In this document: piece after piece, positions 23,092-28,787 of the stretch
How positions within the stretch are numbered: the stretch's first letter is position 1
How the letters are laid out: each line of letters opens with the position of its first letter
Virus record (IMG/VR): IMGVR_UViG_3300023176_001959
Coordinates: 1-28,787 of that record
Length of the DNA stretch: 28,787 bases
Origin: a virus
Strand: one strand, 5' to 3'
Translations under genes and position numbers: made by a program
The notes under the pieces: model-generated
Told to the model about the DNA's origin: nothing
Database searches by the model: none
The model's input: only the letters and a program-made list of their open reading frames with translations

Positions 23092-23098
23092 CTAAATA
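23092..23098 (+). promoter_or_regulatory. candidate late promoter, rightward (gp4 operon)
   Basis: CTAAATA in the 37-base intergenic gap, 29 bases before the gp4 ATG, mirrored by an identical motif on the other strand at 23121-23127. Confidence 0.5.
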
Positions 23099-23120
23099 TC
23101 TTATATGTGATTGTTATAGT

Positions 23121-23127
23121 TATTTAG
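23121..23127 (-). promoter_or_regulatory. candidate late promoter, leftward (gp54 operon)
   Basis: CTAAATA on the minus strand, 31 bases before the GTG start of the gp54-like gene; it touches the gp4 ATG. With the rightward copy it makes a symmetrical divergent promoter that would drive both structural operons late. Confidence 0.5.
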
Positions 23128-23565
23128 ATGTCATATAAGGGAAAATATCAACCTTCACATCCCAAAAAATACAAAGGAGACCCAACCAATATCATCTATC
23201 GTTCTCTTTGGGAACGTAAGTTTATGAGATATTGTGATATGAATGAGTGTATCTTGGAATGGGGTAGTGAAGAAATGTTCGTGTGGTATCGTTCTCCAAT
23301 AGACAATAAAGCACACAGATACTTCCCAGACTTTTACATCAAAGTAAAAGAGTCTTCTGGTAAAATTAAAAAATATATCATCGAAATCAAACCTCTACGT
23401 CAAACTGCTCCTCCACCAAAACCAAAGAGGCAGACAAAAGGTTACCTGCGTGAGGCATATGAGTATGCTAGAAACCAGGCAAAGTGGGAAGCAGCAAAAG
23501 AATGGTGTCTTGATAGAGGTTTTGAGTTCAGAGTCTTTACTGAGAAAGAACTAGGTATCAAATAA
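23128..23565 (+). CDS. gp4: gp4-like head completion protein (nuclease fold)
   Basis: A 145-aa protein that lines up with T4 gp4 (150 aa) along its length: YKGKYQPSHPKKYKGDPTNI, IYRSLWERKFMRYCD, the RYFPDFYIKV strand, KYIIEIKPLRQ, then KWEAAKEWC and FRVFTEKEL. The D...E-x-K arrangement (PDFY and IEIKP) is the TnsA/PD-(D/E)XK-type active site found in this family. In T4, gp4 acts with gp2 and gp50 at the head vertex after packaging and before tail joining. It is the first gene of the only plus-strand operon here, with no visible Shine-Dalgarno sequence. Confidence 0.92.
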   Translation: MSYKGKYQPSHPKKYKGDPTNIIYRSLWERKFMRYCDMNECILEWGSEEMFVWYRSPIDNKAHRYFPDFYIKVKESSGKIKKYIIEIKPLRQTAPPPKPKRQTKGYLREAYEYARNQAKWEAAKEWCLDRGFEFRVFTEKELGIK

Positions 23566-23975
23566 TGCCAAGAAAGACAGTTAAAGAACAAAAACAAAAA
23601 AAGGTTACGGATACTGATACTAACCGTAACCGTGTTCGTGCTGTCACCGATGGTCTAGTTGGAACAGAAGACCCAGATGATATCATGCTTGAACTGATAG
23701 AAGTTTTAAATGAAATACCACCGACACAAGTTGAGTCTGGAAAGTTCTACATCTTCGTTTACAACCCCAAAACTCCAAACATTCAATATGATCAAAACCC
23801 ATTCGTAGCAGTCACTGATGTGTTTGGTTGGGGTTTTCGCGGTATCAACTTCCATTGGTCAGAAACACGCCAATACACATGGAATGAAGTTCCTGGTGGA
23901 ATATATGAAGTTTACTCATCGGAAGTAAAAGATTTGCAGGGTATTCCTTTTGGAAAGTTCCGTCTAAATAGTTAG
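23565..23975 (+). CDS. conserved phage protein of unknown function (136 aa)
   Basis: A 136-aa protein with a Lys/Arg-rich N-terminal 45 residues and a compact beta-rich domain containing FYIFVYNPKTP, QYDQNPFVAVTDV and WGFRGINFHW. Such a QNPF...WGF segment occurs in several phage genomes next to morphogenesis genes, but I cannot name the function. It overlaps gp4 by one base (TAATG) and precedes gp48 by 10 bases, so it is made with head-completion and baseplate proteins and is probably structural or an assembly factor. Confidence 0.75.
   Translation: MPRKTVKEQKQKKVTDTDTNRNRVRAVTDGLVGTEDPDDIMLELIEVLNEIPPTQVESGKFYIFVYNPKTPNIQYDQNPFVAVTDVFGWGFRGINFHWSETRQYTWNEVPGGIYEVYSSEVKDLQGIPFGKFRLNS
23964..23970 (+). 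promoter_or_regulatory. possible late promoter before gp48
   Basis: CTAAATA lies 16 bases before the gp48 ATG, followed by AAGGA as a Shine-Dalgarno. The motif is also coding (Leu-Asn of the preceding gene), so it may be coincidence. Confidence 0.25.
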
Positions 23976-23985
23976 AAAAGGATAA

Positions 23986-25008
23986 ATGCCTGATTCTGCA
24001 CTTGGGTACAACCTGGCACAGGAAGGAACTGATCTTAATAAGACTGGTTCTGGAGGAGGAGAAAAGCCTAAAAAGGCACAGTCTCTTCGATATCCCCTGA
24101 AAAGAATTGAGAATAAGAGTGACTACATGGAGATTCAGGTTATAGAATATGAACCTCCTGGTTTTTTAAATACTGGTCAGAGTGCGACTGTATCCTTTCA
24201 AGATGAAAAAACCAAACAAAATGATAGTATTGCATTAACATCTATTAGAACTGGAACTGAAGCAAATAGAAAGAAAAAGGCAAAAAAATATATTTACCTA
24301 CCCATACCACAAAACTTATCAGATACAAACTCCATCACCTGGGGAGATGATAGAGTAAACCCTCTCGAAGCATTTGGATTGAGTGCAGCAACAGAAGGAG
24401 TACAAGGTTTCAAAGAAGCAAAAGGTCAAGTATCAAAATTCTTCCAAGCTGTTGGCGGTCTTGGGGGAATAGTTGGTCAAAATAAAGATGTTATTAATGC
24501 AACAATAGGTGGAGCATTATATAACACTCTTGGTGGTAATGTTAGTTTGCAGTCAGTCATAACAAGATCCACTGGACAAATCCTCAACCCAAACCTTGAG
24601 TTATTGTTCCAGGGTGTAAACATCAGGAGTTTCTCCTTTGTCTTCGACTTTGCTCCAAGAGATCAAAGAGAAGCAAGAGAAGTGAAAAAGATCATAAGAG
24701 CATTTAAAGAATCGGCAGCAGCAAAAGATGAGTCTATCGAAAAACTTGGAAAGGTTTTTATCAAGTCGCCAGATATCTTTATAGTTAAGTTTAAGACTGG
24801 TGGAAAAGATCATCCTTTCCTGAACCGTTTCAAACCAATGGCACTTGTCGATATGAGTTTGAACTATACAGCATCAGGAACTTATGCAACTTATCAAGAT
24901 GGAACACCAGTTCACATCCAAATGTCCTTGACATTCAAAGAACTCAACCCAATTTATGCTAGTGACTATACAGAAGATAAAGAAGGAAAACTTGGAGTAG
25001 GTTACTAA
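23986..25008 (+). CDS. gp48: gp48-like baseplate tail-tube cap
   Basis: A 340-aa protein, similar in length to T4 gp48 (364 aa). A Gly/Lys-rich N-terminus is followed by LRYPLKRIENKSDYMEIQVI and KKYIYLPIPQNLSDTNSITW, both typical of the family. An Ala/Gly helical insertion (about 120-190) comes next, then the tube-like domain LELLFQGVNIRSFSFVFDF and FKPMALVDMSLNYTASGTY, ending HIQMSLTFKELNPIY. gp48 sits on the hub and, with gp54, starts tail-tube polymerisation. It has a good Shine-Dalgarno (AAGGA) and is followed by gp53 with one base between stop and start. Confidence 0.87.
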   Translation: MPDSALGYNLAQEGTDLNKTGSGGGEKPKKAQSLRYPLKRIENKSDYMEIQVIEYEPPGFLNTGQSATVSFQDEKTKQNDSIALTSIRTGTEANRKKKAKKYIYLPIPQNLSDTNSITWGDDRVNPLEAFGLSAATEGVQGFKEAKGQVSKFFQAVGGLGGIVGQNKDVINATIGGALYNTLGGNVSLQSVITRSTGQILNPNLELLFQGVNIRSFSFVFDFAPRDQREAREVKKIIRAFKESAAAKDESIEKLGKVFIKSPDIFIVKFKTGGKDHPFLNRFKPMALVDMSLNYTASGTYATYQDGTPVHIQMSLTFKELNPIYASDYTEDKEGKLGVGY

Positions 25009-25009
25009 A

Positions 25010-25660
25010 ATGAGTTATTTCAGAGAACTTCCAGACTTAGAATACCAGTCAGTAGTAAGTGATAGAAACTCATCACTCGACTATGTAACTGTCAAGAACT
25101 TATTCAGAAGGGCAAAACTTCGTGACGACTTACAGAATGTATTCACGCTCTTCAATAAGTATCAGATAAGAGATGGTGCAAGACCAGACACAGTTGCAGA
25201 AGAAATCTATGGTTCACCAGACTATGACTGGGTGGTCCTTATGTCAGCAAATATCACTAACGTAAGAGACCAATGGCCACTTTCTGATAGAGACTTGTAT
25301 CGCTTCTCAGAAGAGAAGTACACTATTCAGAAACTAACTGACGTAAAATATTATGAAACAACAGAAGTCAAAGACTCTTCTGGAAGACTTATTCTTCCTG
25401 CTGGGAAAGTAGTAGATAAGACTTTCACTATTCCAGACCCATCCAATCCTCTTGCAACTCTGAACCCAACAAGAGGTGTTTCTAACTACGAATACGAAGT
25501 TAAAAAGAACGAAGAGAAGCGTGGTATTTACCTTCTAAAACCAGGATATCTCCAACAGTACATCGAAGACTTTAGGTCAGCAATGTACTATCAGAGATCA
25601 TCTCAGTATGTGAACGATAGACTTATAAGAACTGAAAATACTAGAAATACTTCACCATAG
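25010..25660 (+). CDS. gp53: gp53-like baseplate wedge protein
   Basis: A 216-aa protein (T4 gp53, 196 aa). The conserved core is NLFRRAKLRDDLQNVFTLF, then YQIRDGARPDTVAEEIYGS and DYDWVVLMSANITNVRDQWP, the LysM-like wedge domain typical of gp53; the C-terminal YQRSSQY part is family-typical. In T4 it joins wedges to the hub during baseplate assembly. It is the last gene of the plus-strand operon, and its final 9 bases overlap the end of the convergent Mom-like gene. No terminator is seen between them. Confidence 0.88.
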   Translation: MSYFRELPDLEYQSVVSDRNSSLDYVTVKNLFRRAKLRDDLQNVFTLFNKYQIRDGARPDTVAEEIYGSPDYDWVVLMSANITNVRDQWPLSDRDLYRFSEEKYTIQKLTDVKYYETTEVKDSSGRLILPAGKVVDKTFTIPDPSNPLATLNPTRGVSNYEYEVKKNEEKRGIYLLKPGYLQQYIEDFRSAMYYQRSSQYVNDRLIRTENTRNTSP

Positions 25661-26239
25661 TAGTTTCAACTTCTTATCAAACATCATAACGTAACGGTGC
25701 TTGCGGGAGCGGTCTTTCCATTCTCCCTCAGCACCTTTTATTTTGCCGCGTGAATGTTTGGTGCCGTCGGCGTAGTAGAAGTCTTTCTTAGCATCTGTAA
25801 GCCCACAATATTTAAAGTTGCAAGCACGATAAATTGTGCCGTCATGATACTCAGAATCAGCATAAGAAATGATCGCTGAGACTTCTGTGTCCTTGCGAAA
25901 CTGTCTAATCGCTTTTGCAACGAACCAAGAAGTAATGTTGTACTCTTGTGACTGCGTATCTGGGTGGATGCAGAGTCTAGAGAGTTCGAAGAGTCCTTGC
26001 TGTTCATTTCTTCCAAGACCGAATGCTCCTTGCGCTACTTCTGGAACAGGGAGTCCAGTGAATATAATCACTCCCTGAATACCACCAATATTTAGAGGTG
26101 AGAAGTCGTTTTTCTTATAAAGACCGTAGTTATATCCTGACTTGAAACCTTTTGAAATATCTTTAAGATAATGAAACCGCAGAAGTAACTCTGCGGCTTC
26201 GGTCTTACTTACTCTGTCAATGTAATAGTCAGTTTTCAC
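25652..26239 (-). CDS. Mom-like GNAT-fold protein, possible DNA-modification enzyme
   Basis: A 195-aa protein. The core GLFELSRLCIHPDTQSQEYN, NITSWFVAKAIRQFRK and AIISYADSEYHDGTIYRACNF matches the Mom group of GNAT-related proteins, including the YADSEYHDGTIYRA segment. Phage Mu Mom makes a hypermodified adenine (carbamoylmethyl) that protects DNA from restriction, so a DNA-modification role is plausible, though some relatives are annotated only as acyltransferases. It starts with GTG at 26239, overlapping the stop of a 22-codon ORF by 4 bases (GTGA). It is co-transcribed with gp32 and convergent with gp53. Confidence 0.72.
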   Translation of the reverse strand: MKTDYYIDRVSKTEAAELLLRFHYLKDISKGFKSGYNYGLYKKNDFSPLNIGGIQGVIIFTGLPVPEVAQGAFGLGRNEQQGLFELSRLCIHPDTQSQEYNITSWFVAKAIRQFRKDTEVSAIISYADSEYHDGTIYRACNFKYCGLTDAKKDFYYADGTKHSRGKIKGAEGEWKDRSRKHRYVMMFDKKLKLLW

Positions 26240-26304
26240 TTCAATAGTAAGTTAACATATGCTGCGACCACTAGAAGGGTCAGACAGATTTGATTGTACT
26301 TCAT
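26236..26304 (-). CDS. tiny hydrophobic peptide (22 aa)
   Basis: Starts inside the stop of the 39-aa gene (ATGA overlap) and ends inside the start of the Mom-like gene (GTGA overlap). The peptide begins MKYNQICLTLLVVAAYVNLL and is almost entirely a single hydrophobic helix. The two 4-base overlaps argue that it is translated rather than accidental; it may be a membrane peptide or simply a coupling ORF for the next gene. Confidence 0.5.
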   Translation of the reverse strand: MKYNQICLTLLVVAAYVNLLLK

Positions 26305-26420
26305 CGCCCAAACTTACGGTCCATGCGTAGTTTAATGTAATACATGCCGATGACCCAGAGGGAGAAGAGAAACCCTTCTCCGTAACTTAGGTTCATCCAG
26401 GCATCTAGTGCCTCTCCCAT
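26301..26420 (-). CDS. small membrane protein (39 aa)
   Basis: The ATG at 26420 is one base after the gp32 stop (TGATATG). The sequence begins MGEALDAWMNLSYGEGFLFS, continues LWVIGMYYIKL and ends RMDRKFGR: one possible transmembrane helix with a positively charged C-terminus. It links gp32 to the Mom-like gene by coupled translation. I do not recognise the family. Confidence 0.6.
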   Translation of the reverse strand: MGEALDAWMNLSYGEGFLFSLWVIGMYYIKLRMDRKFGR

Positions 26421-26421
26421 A

Positions 26422-27345
26422 TCACTCTTCTGCCAGACGGGCGAAGTAGGACAGGGTATCGTCGTCTTCATCTTCATCAGAAGAAGAGGAGCGAGTGGGT
26501 TGCAGAGAGTTCAGGTCGCTGCGGAGGTCTTCGGTGAGTTCACGGGCAGAACCACGGGTGTTCTCTTCCTCTTCATAGTCTTCCTCTTGGAGACGAGGAG
26601 TGCCCTTGTTACCCAGAACATAGTCCAGACGCTTTTTCAGTTCGTCATAGGACTTGAACTGGTCAGCAGCAACGATCTCAGCAAGAGAGTACTGCTTCTT
26701 CCACACTGCTTCCATTGCTTCATCATCGTCCAGAAGTGCATCAGGACGGGCGAACTCGGAAGAGTCATAGTTGCGGTAACCAGCAACGTTCTTCGCCTTC
26801 AGTTTGAAGTTGGCACCCTGCCAGAAGTCGAACGGATCGATTGCTTCCTCATCCTCAAACTCAGGTTGCATTGCAGCAGTGAGTTTGTCAAAGATCTTCT
26901 TACCATACTTGAACAGGAAGACCTTACCTTCGTTCTCAGGGTTTGCAGGATCCTTGACCACGTAGATGTTAGAAACGTAGGTCAGTTTGCGCTTCTGCTT
27001 GCGTGCTGCTTCTTTACCAGCGTCGGTGCCGTTGTTCCACAGCATCGTGTTGTACTCAGACACAGGGTCTTTCTGACCAAGAGTAGTCAGGGAGTTCTCA
27101 ATATACCAACCGCCAGGACCTTGGAATGCATGACTGTAGAGTTTCACGAATGGCAGGTCCTCACCATTCGGAGCGGGGAGGAAACGGATAACGGCATAAC
27201 CATTGCCGCTCTTATCACATTCCAGTTTCCAGTTGCGGTCATCGGAAGAACCGCTACCATTGTTATTCATTTTCTCGACTTCTTTGACCAGTTTGGCGGT
27301 CAGAGAACCCAGTTTGGATTGCTTTTTAAGGTCTGCGAAAGACAT
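26422..27345 (-). CDS. gp32: gp32 single-stranded DNA-binding protein
   Basis: A 307-aa protein (T4 gp32, 301 aa). The basic N-terminal cooperativity region (FADLKKQSKLGSLTAKL) is followed by the OB-fold core: NWKLECDKSGNGYAVIRFLP, YSHAF, GGWYIEN, KRKLTYVSNIYVVKDPANPE, KVFLFKYGKKIFDK and QGANFKLKAKNVAGYRNYD. The C-terminal tail is acidic (SSSSDEDEDDDTLSYFARLA). The cysteines that bind zinc in T4 (C77, C87, C90) are absent, although the histidine is kept. It coats single-stranded DNA and recruits gp59 and the replisome. It has its own promoter and a GAGGT Shine-Dalgarno 8 bases before the ATG. Confidence 0.96.
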   Translation of the reverse strand: MSFADLKKQSKLGSLTAKLVKEVEKMNNNGSGSSDDRNWKLECDKSGNGYAVIRFLPAPNGEDLPFVKLYSHAFQGPGGWYIENSLTTLGQKDPVSEYNTMLWNNGTDAGKEAARKQKRKLTYVSNIYVVKDPANPENEGKVFLFKYGKKIFDKLTAAMQPEFEDEEAIDPFDFWQGANFKLKAKNVAGYRNYDSSEFARPDALLDDDEAMEAVWKKQYSLAEIVAADQFKSYDELKKRLDYVLGNKGTPRLQEEDYEEEENTRGSARELTEDLRSDLNSLQPTRSSSSDEDEDDDTLSYFARLAEE

Positions 27346-27347
27346 TA

Positions 27348-27394
27348 GGATTACCTCGGATAGTTTTGGATTTTGGGGGATTTACTCGGATAGT
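27348..27394 (-). repeat. direct repeat in the gp32 leader (candidate operator)
   Basis: Two near-identical 17-mers, ACTATCCGAG followed by TAAATCC (27378-27394) or GTAATCC (27348-27364), 30 bases apart. The first covers the transcription start and the second contains the Shine-Dalgarno of gp32. T4 gp32 represses its own translation through the leader, so this could be the operator; that is inference. Confidence 0.5.
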
Positions 27395-27420
27395 ATAGCA
27401 AAGATGCCCTTAGGCGTCAA
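27392..27420 (-). promoter_or_regulatory. sigma70-type promoter of gp32
   Basis: On the minus strand, TTGACG (27415-27420), a 17-base spacer and TATACT (27392-27397). The start would be near 27385, giving a leader of about 40 bases. The -35 region lies over the end of the DUF1825 gene and shares TTGACGCCT with the tRNA-cluster promoter. Confidence 0.82.
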
Positions 27421-27742
27421 TGTAATCTCTGAGAGACTCGATAGTTGCGTACATACTATTGAATAAAGTCTGCATGTCAGTCTCTGGCGGGAAACCCATC
27501 AGAGCAACAGACTTGCGAAGGTTCTCTTTCATTTCGACCGCTTCGGGGTCGTCTGAAAGGGACAACCTAGTATACATCACTCGCTGCTTTTCTAGCAAGC
27601 TTGTCAGGATATCAATATGTTCCAACTTGTCTTCTCTGGACATCATACCAAAGTTGAAGAGAGACCCGTAGATCTTCTCCTGCATGGAATTAATTTCTTT
27701 TAGTTCTTCCTGAATAATTTCGGAGTCAAAAAAGTCACTCAT
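27410..27742 (-). CDS. DUF1825-family protein
   Basis: A 110-aa helical protein starting MSDFFDSEIIQEELKEINSM, continuing MMSREDKLEHIDILTSLLEK, RVMYTRLSLSDDPEA and KSVALMGFPPETDMQTLF. The FFDSEI[VI]Q opening and the [RK]x[MF]xxRxxLSDD segment are the pattern of DUF1825, a family I know from cyanobacteria and their T4-like phages; function unknown. It overlaps gp59 by 8 bases and precedes gp32, so it is expressed with replication proteins. Confidence 0.75.
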   Translation of the reverse strand: MSDFFDSEIIQEELKEINSMQEKIYGSLFNFGMMSREDKLEHIDILTSLLEKQRVMYTRLSLSDDPEAVEMKENLRKSVALMGFPPETDMQTLFNSMYATIESLRDYIDA

Positions 27743-28331
27743 TTATGATAGTCCTTAGAATCTTTTTGTATTGAAACATATCAATATTTAGAAACGGTGA
27801 ATACTTCTTGAGTTTCAAACTTACGGTTTCCCACACTGGGTCCGTAAGTTCCTTATCAAAGTTTTTTGAGAAACGGAATATTTTGTCGTAGATTACGAAT
27901 GTTTCTAGCGAGAGTCTCCCGCTTAGAAACTCTTTGAGTATCAGAGGGTGTCCCTTGGTACAGTTGAACAAAGTCTCTAACTCGTTCTCCGATAACAATT
28001 CGTTGCTTTGCTCTTTGAACAAGTACGTCAAACTCTGTTGGCGTTTCATCCACTCGGCGTAGTTTCTTTCGCCAGAACTGATAATTTCTCCAATCCATAG
28101 GTTTTGTGGGTTGTCAGAAGATACAAAATTGGATACCAAAAAGTCTACGACTTCTTTATCAGAATACTTGCGTGAAGTCTTTTCGAACCAGTACTTGTCC
28201 TTCCGTTTGTTGAAGGAGGTCATACTGGCGCGAGTCTTCGCACCGTATTTAAAGAAGTCGTATTTGGGGTTTGTGAAGTGATTTTTGAGCGAAAGATAAT
28301 GTTGATAAGTTTCAAAGGGGCTCACAATCAT
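27735..28331 (-). CDS. gp59: gp59-like loader of the replicative helicase
   Basis: A 198-aa all-helical protein that aligns by eye with T4 gp59 (217 aa). Shared features include the YDFFKYGAKTRASMTSFNKR segment (KYD.IKY in T4), KYWFEKTSRKY, DFLVSNFVS, NLWIGEI, LETFVIYDKI, then DPVWETVSLKLKKYSPFLNI. gp59 binds forked DNA and gp32 and loads the gp41 helicase. It overlaps gp33 by 4 bases (ATGA) and the DUF1825 gene by 8. Confidence 0.92.
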   Translation of the reverse strand: MIVSPFETYQHYLSLKNHFTNPKYDFFKYGAKTRASMTSFNKRKDKYWFEKTSRKYSDKEVVDFLVSNFVSSDNPQNLWIGEIISSGERNYAEWMKRQQSLTYLFKEQSNELLSENELETLFNCTKGHPLILKEFLSGRLSLETFVIYDKIFRFSKNFDKELTDPVWETVSLKLKKYSPFLNIDMFQYKKILRTIINE

Positions 28332-28588
28332 AAAGGCAGTTTTGCTCTCGAAGTTCGTTTCATGAAGTTAAGACGAGTTGCGTCCCACTTCAGTCTCTCT
28401 TTCAAAGGTTTTGAAATGAGTTTCGTTACAGATTCTACTTCAAGGTTATTGATTTCGCAATAGTGGCAAATAGCATCAATATAGTTGAAGTTTTCTTCTG
28501 CTACGATTTTTTCAATTTCGAGAGCGAATTTAGAAGGTGTCAAAAATTTACTTTCTATTGCCTGCTCCAGTTCTTTATTTGGTTCCAT
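28328..28588 (-). CDS. gp33: gp33-like late-transcription coactivator
   Basis: An 86-aa protein from the preferred ATG at 28588 (MEPNKELEQAI). The core KFALEIEKIVAEENFNYIDA...HYCEINNLEVESVTKLIS matches T4 gp33 (IEKMVEEFGMSYLEATTAFLEENSI in T4 order), the factor that links RNA polymerase and gp55 to the sliding clamp at late promoters. A longer reading (ATG at 28693, 121 aa) is open, but its first 35 residues are low-complexity and lie inside the upstream nuclease gene, so I reject it. The preferred start overlaps that gene's stop by 14 bases. It supports calling TATAAATA-type late promoters elsewhere in the window. Confidence 0.82.
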   Translation of the reverse strand: MEPNKELEQAIESKFLTPSKFALEIEKIVAEENFNYIDAICHYCEINNLEVESVTKLISKPLKERLKWDATRLNFMKRTSRAKLPL

Positions 28589-28787
28589 AGAGTTCCAGTT
28601 TATCTCTAACAAATTTTCTAATATATTTGCTGAGGAGTTTGATGTACTTTGATTTGTCATGTTCTTCATAGACGACGCATTCTCCATTTTCACAAGCCAT
28701 GATGATTACAAGTTTTTTGACTGAAATACCAGTCAGTTCGTACAGCATACAACCATATGCCATGCACTGTACAAAGTAGTGTTCGAT
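28575..28787 (-). CDS. C-terminal end of a probable PD-(D/E)XK exonuclease (partial)
   Basis: This reading frame is open to the right edge of the window; 70 residues are visible, with the stop at 28575. The visible part (EHYFVQCMAYGCMLYELTGI, then VKKLVIIMACENGECVVYEE) resembles the C-terminal core of RecB-like PD-(D/E)XK nucleases: a conserved Q-x(3)-Y helix followed by a hydrophobic strand. T4-like marine phages often carry such a nuclease near replication genes. The catalytic residues lie outside the window, so the identification is moderate. Confidence 0.6.
   Translation of the reverse strand: MEHYFVQCMAYGCMLYELTGISVKKLVIIMACENGECVVYEEHDKSKYIKLLSKYIRKFVRDKLELYGTK

Noticed and set aside
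26177-26196. Perfect 7-bp hairpin (CCGCAGA / TCTGCGG)
   Set aside because: It is within the Mom-like coding region and has no U-tract on either strand, so it is not a terminator.
26500-27348. 282-codon open frame on the plus strand opposite gp32
   Set aside because: It is the antisense shadow of gp32, whose identity is certain; the plus-strand translation has no domain and no ribosome-binding site.
28589-28693. N-terminal extension of gp33 to the upstream ATG at 28693
   Set aside because: It is low-complexity (Ser/Asn-rich), lies wholly inside the upstream nuclease gene, and is not needed to match gp33.

Overview
The window reads as part of a T4-like myovirus genome, most likely a marine cyanophage (Synechococcus/Prochlorococcus type). 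Evidence: homologues of T4 gp33, gp59, gp32, gp53, gp48, gp4, gp54, gp26, gp27 and gp5; a DUF1825-type gene (a family best known from cyanobacteria and their phages) between gp59 and gp32; several 2-oxoglutarate/Fe(II) dioxygenases; AT-rich sequence with overlapping genes; and late-promoter-like CTAAATA/ATAAATA motifs. No host gene, integrase or insertion sequence is visible. There is no gene-free stretch longer than about 100 bases apart from the tRNA cluster.

Layout, right to left, because most genes are on the minus strand. (1) 28787-25652: replication and late-transcription block: the 3' end of a probable PD-(D/E)XK nuclease, gp33, gp59, a DUF1825 protein, gp32 with its own sigma70-like promoter, two tiny hydrophobic ORFs, and a Mom-like GNAT-fold protein. 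(2) 23128-25660, plus strand: gp4, an unknown protein, gp48 and gp53. They are transcribed away from a 37-base divergent promoter region. (3) 23090-12897, minus strand: the baseplate/tail-hub operon: gp54-like, gp26-like with an apparent programmed -1 frameshift into a 57-codon ORF, two tape-measure-like proteins (the second carrying SleB-like and M23 peptidoglycan hydrolase domains), gp27-like hub, a lysozyme-less gp5-like hub, a separate beta-helix needle, an S74 fibre protein and a coiled-coil protein. (4) 12900-12232: a consensus sigma70 promoter, a 65-aa protein, a Phd/YefM-like antitoxin and three tRNA genes (Ile-UAU, CAU, Leu-UAA). (5) 12201-6251: a small acidic protein and a 1869-aa fibre with a C-terminal S74 chaperone, ended by an intrinsic terminator. 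(6) 6204-4: a tightly overlapping accessory operon: four 2OG/Fe(II) dioxygenases, a SAM methyltransferase, two related unknown proteins, a glycine-rich gp38-like adhesin and a 56-aa ORF.

The two strongest points are these. First, the slippery heptamer T TTT TTC, a 4-nt spacer and a 12-bp hairpin lie exactly where a -1 shift would fuse the gp26-like protein to the 57-codon ORF, just upstream of the tape-measure gene, as in lambda G/GT. Second, the dense cassette of dioxygenases and a methyltransferase is co-transcribed with a receptor-binding-type protein and could be a virion- or host-modification system. Both are inferences from sequence alone.
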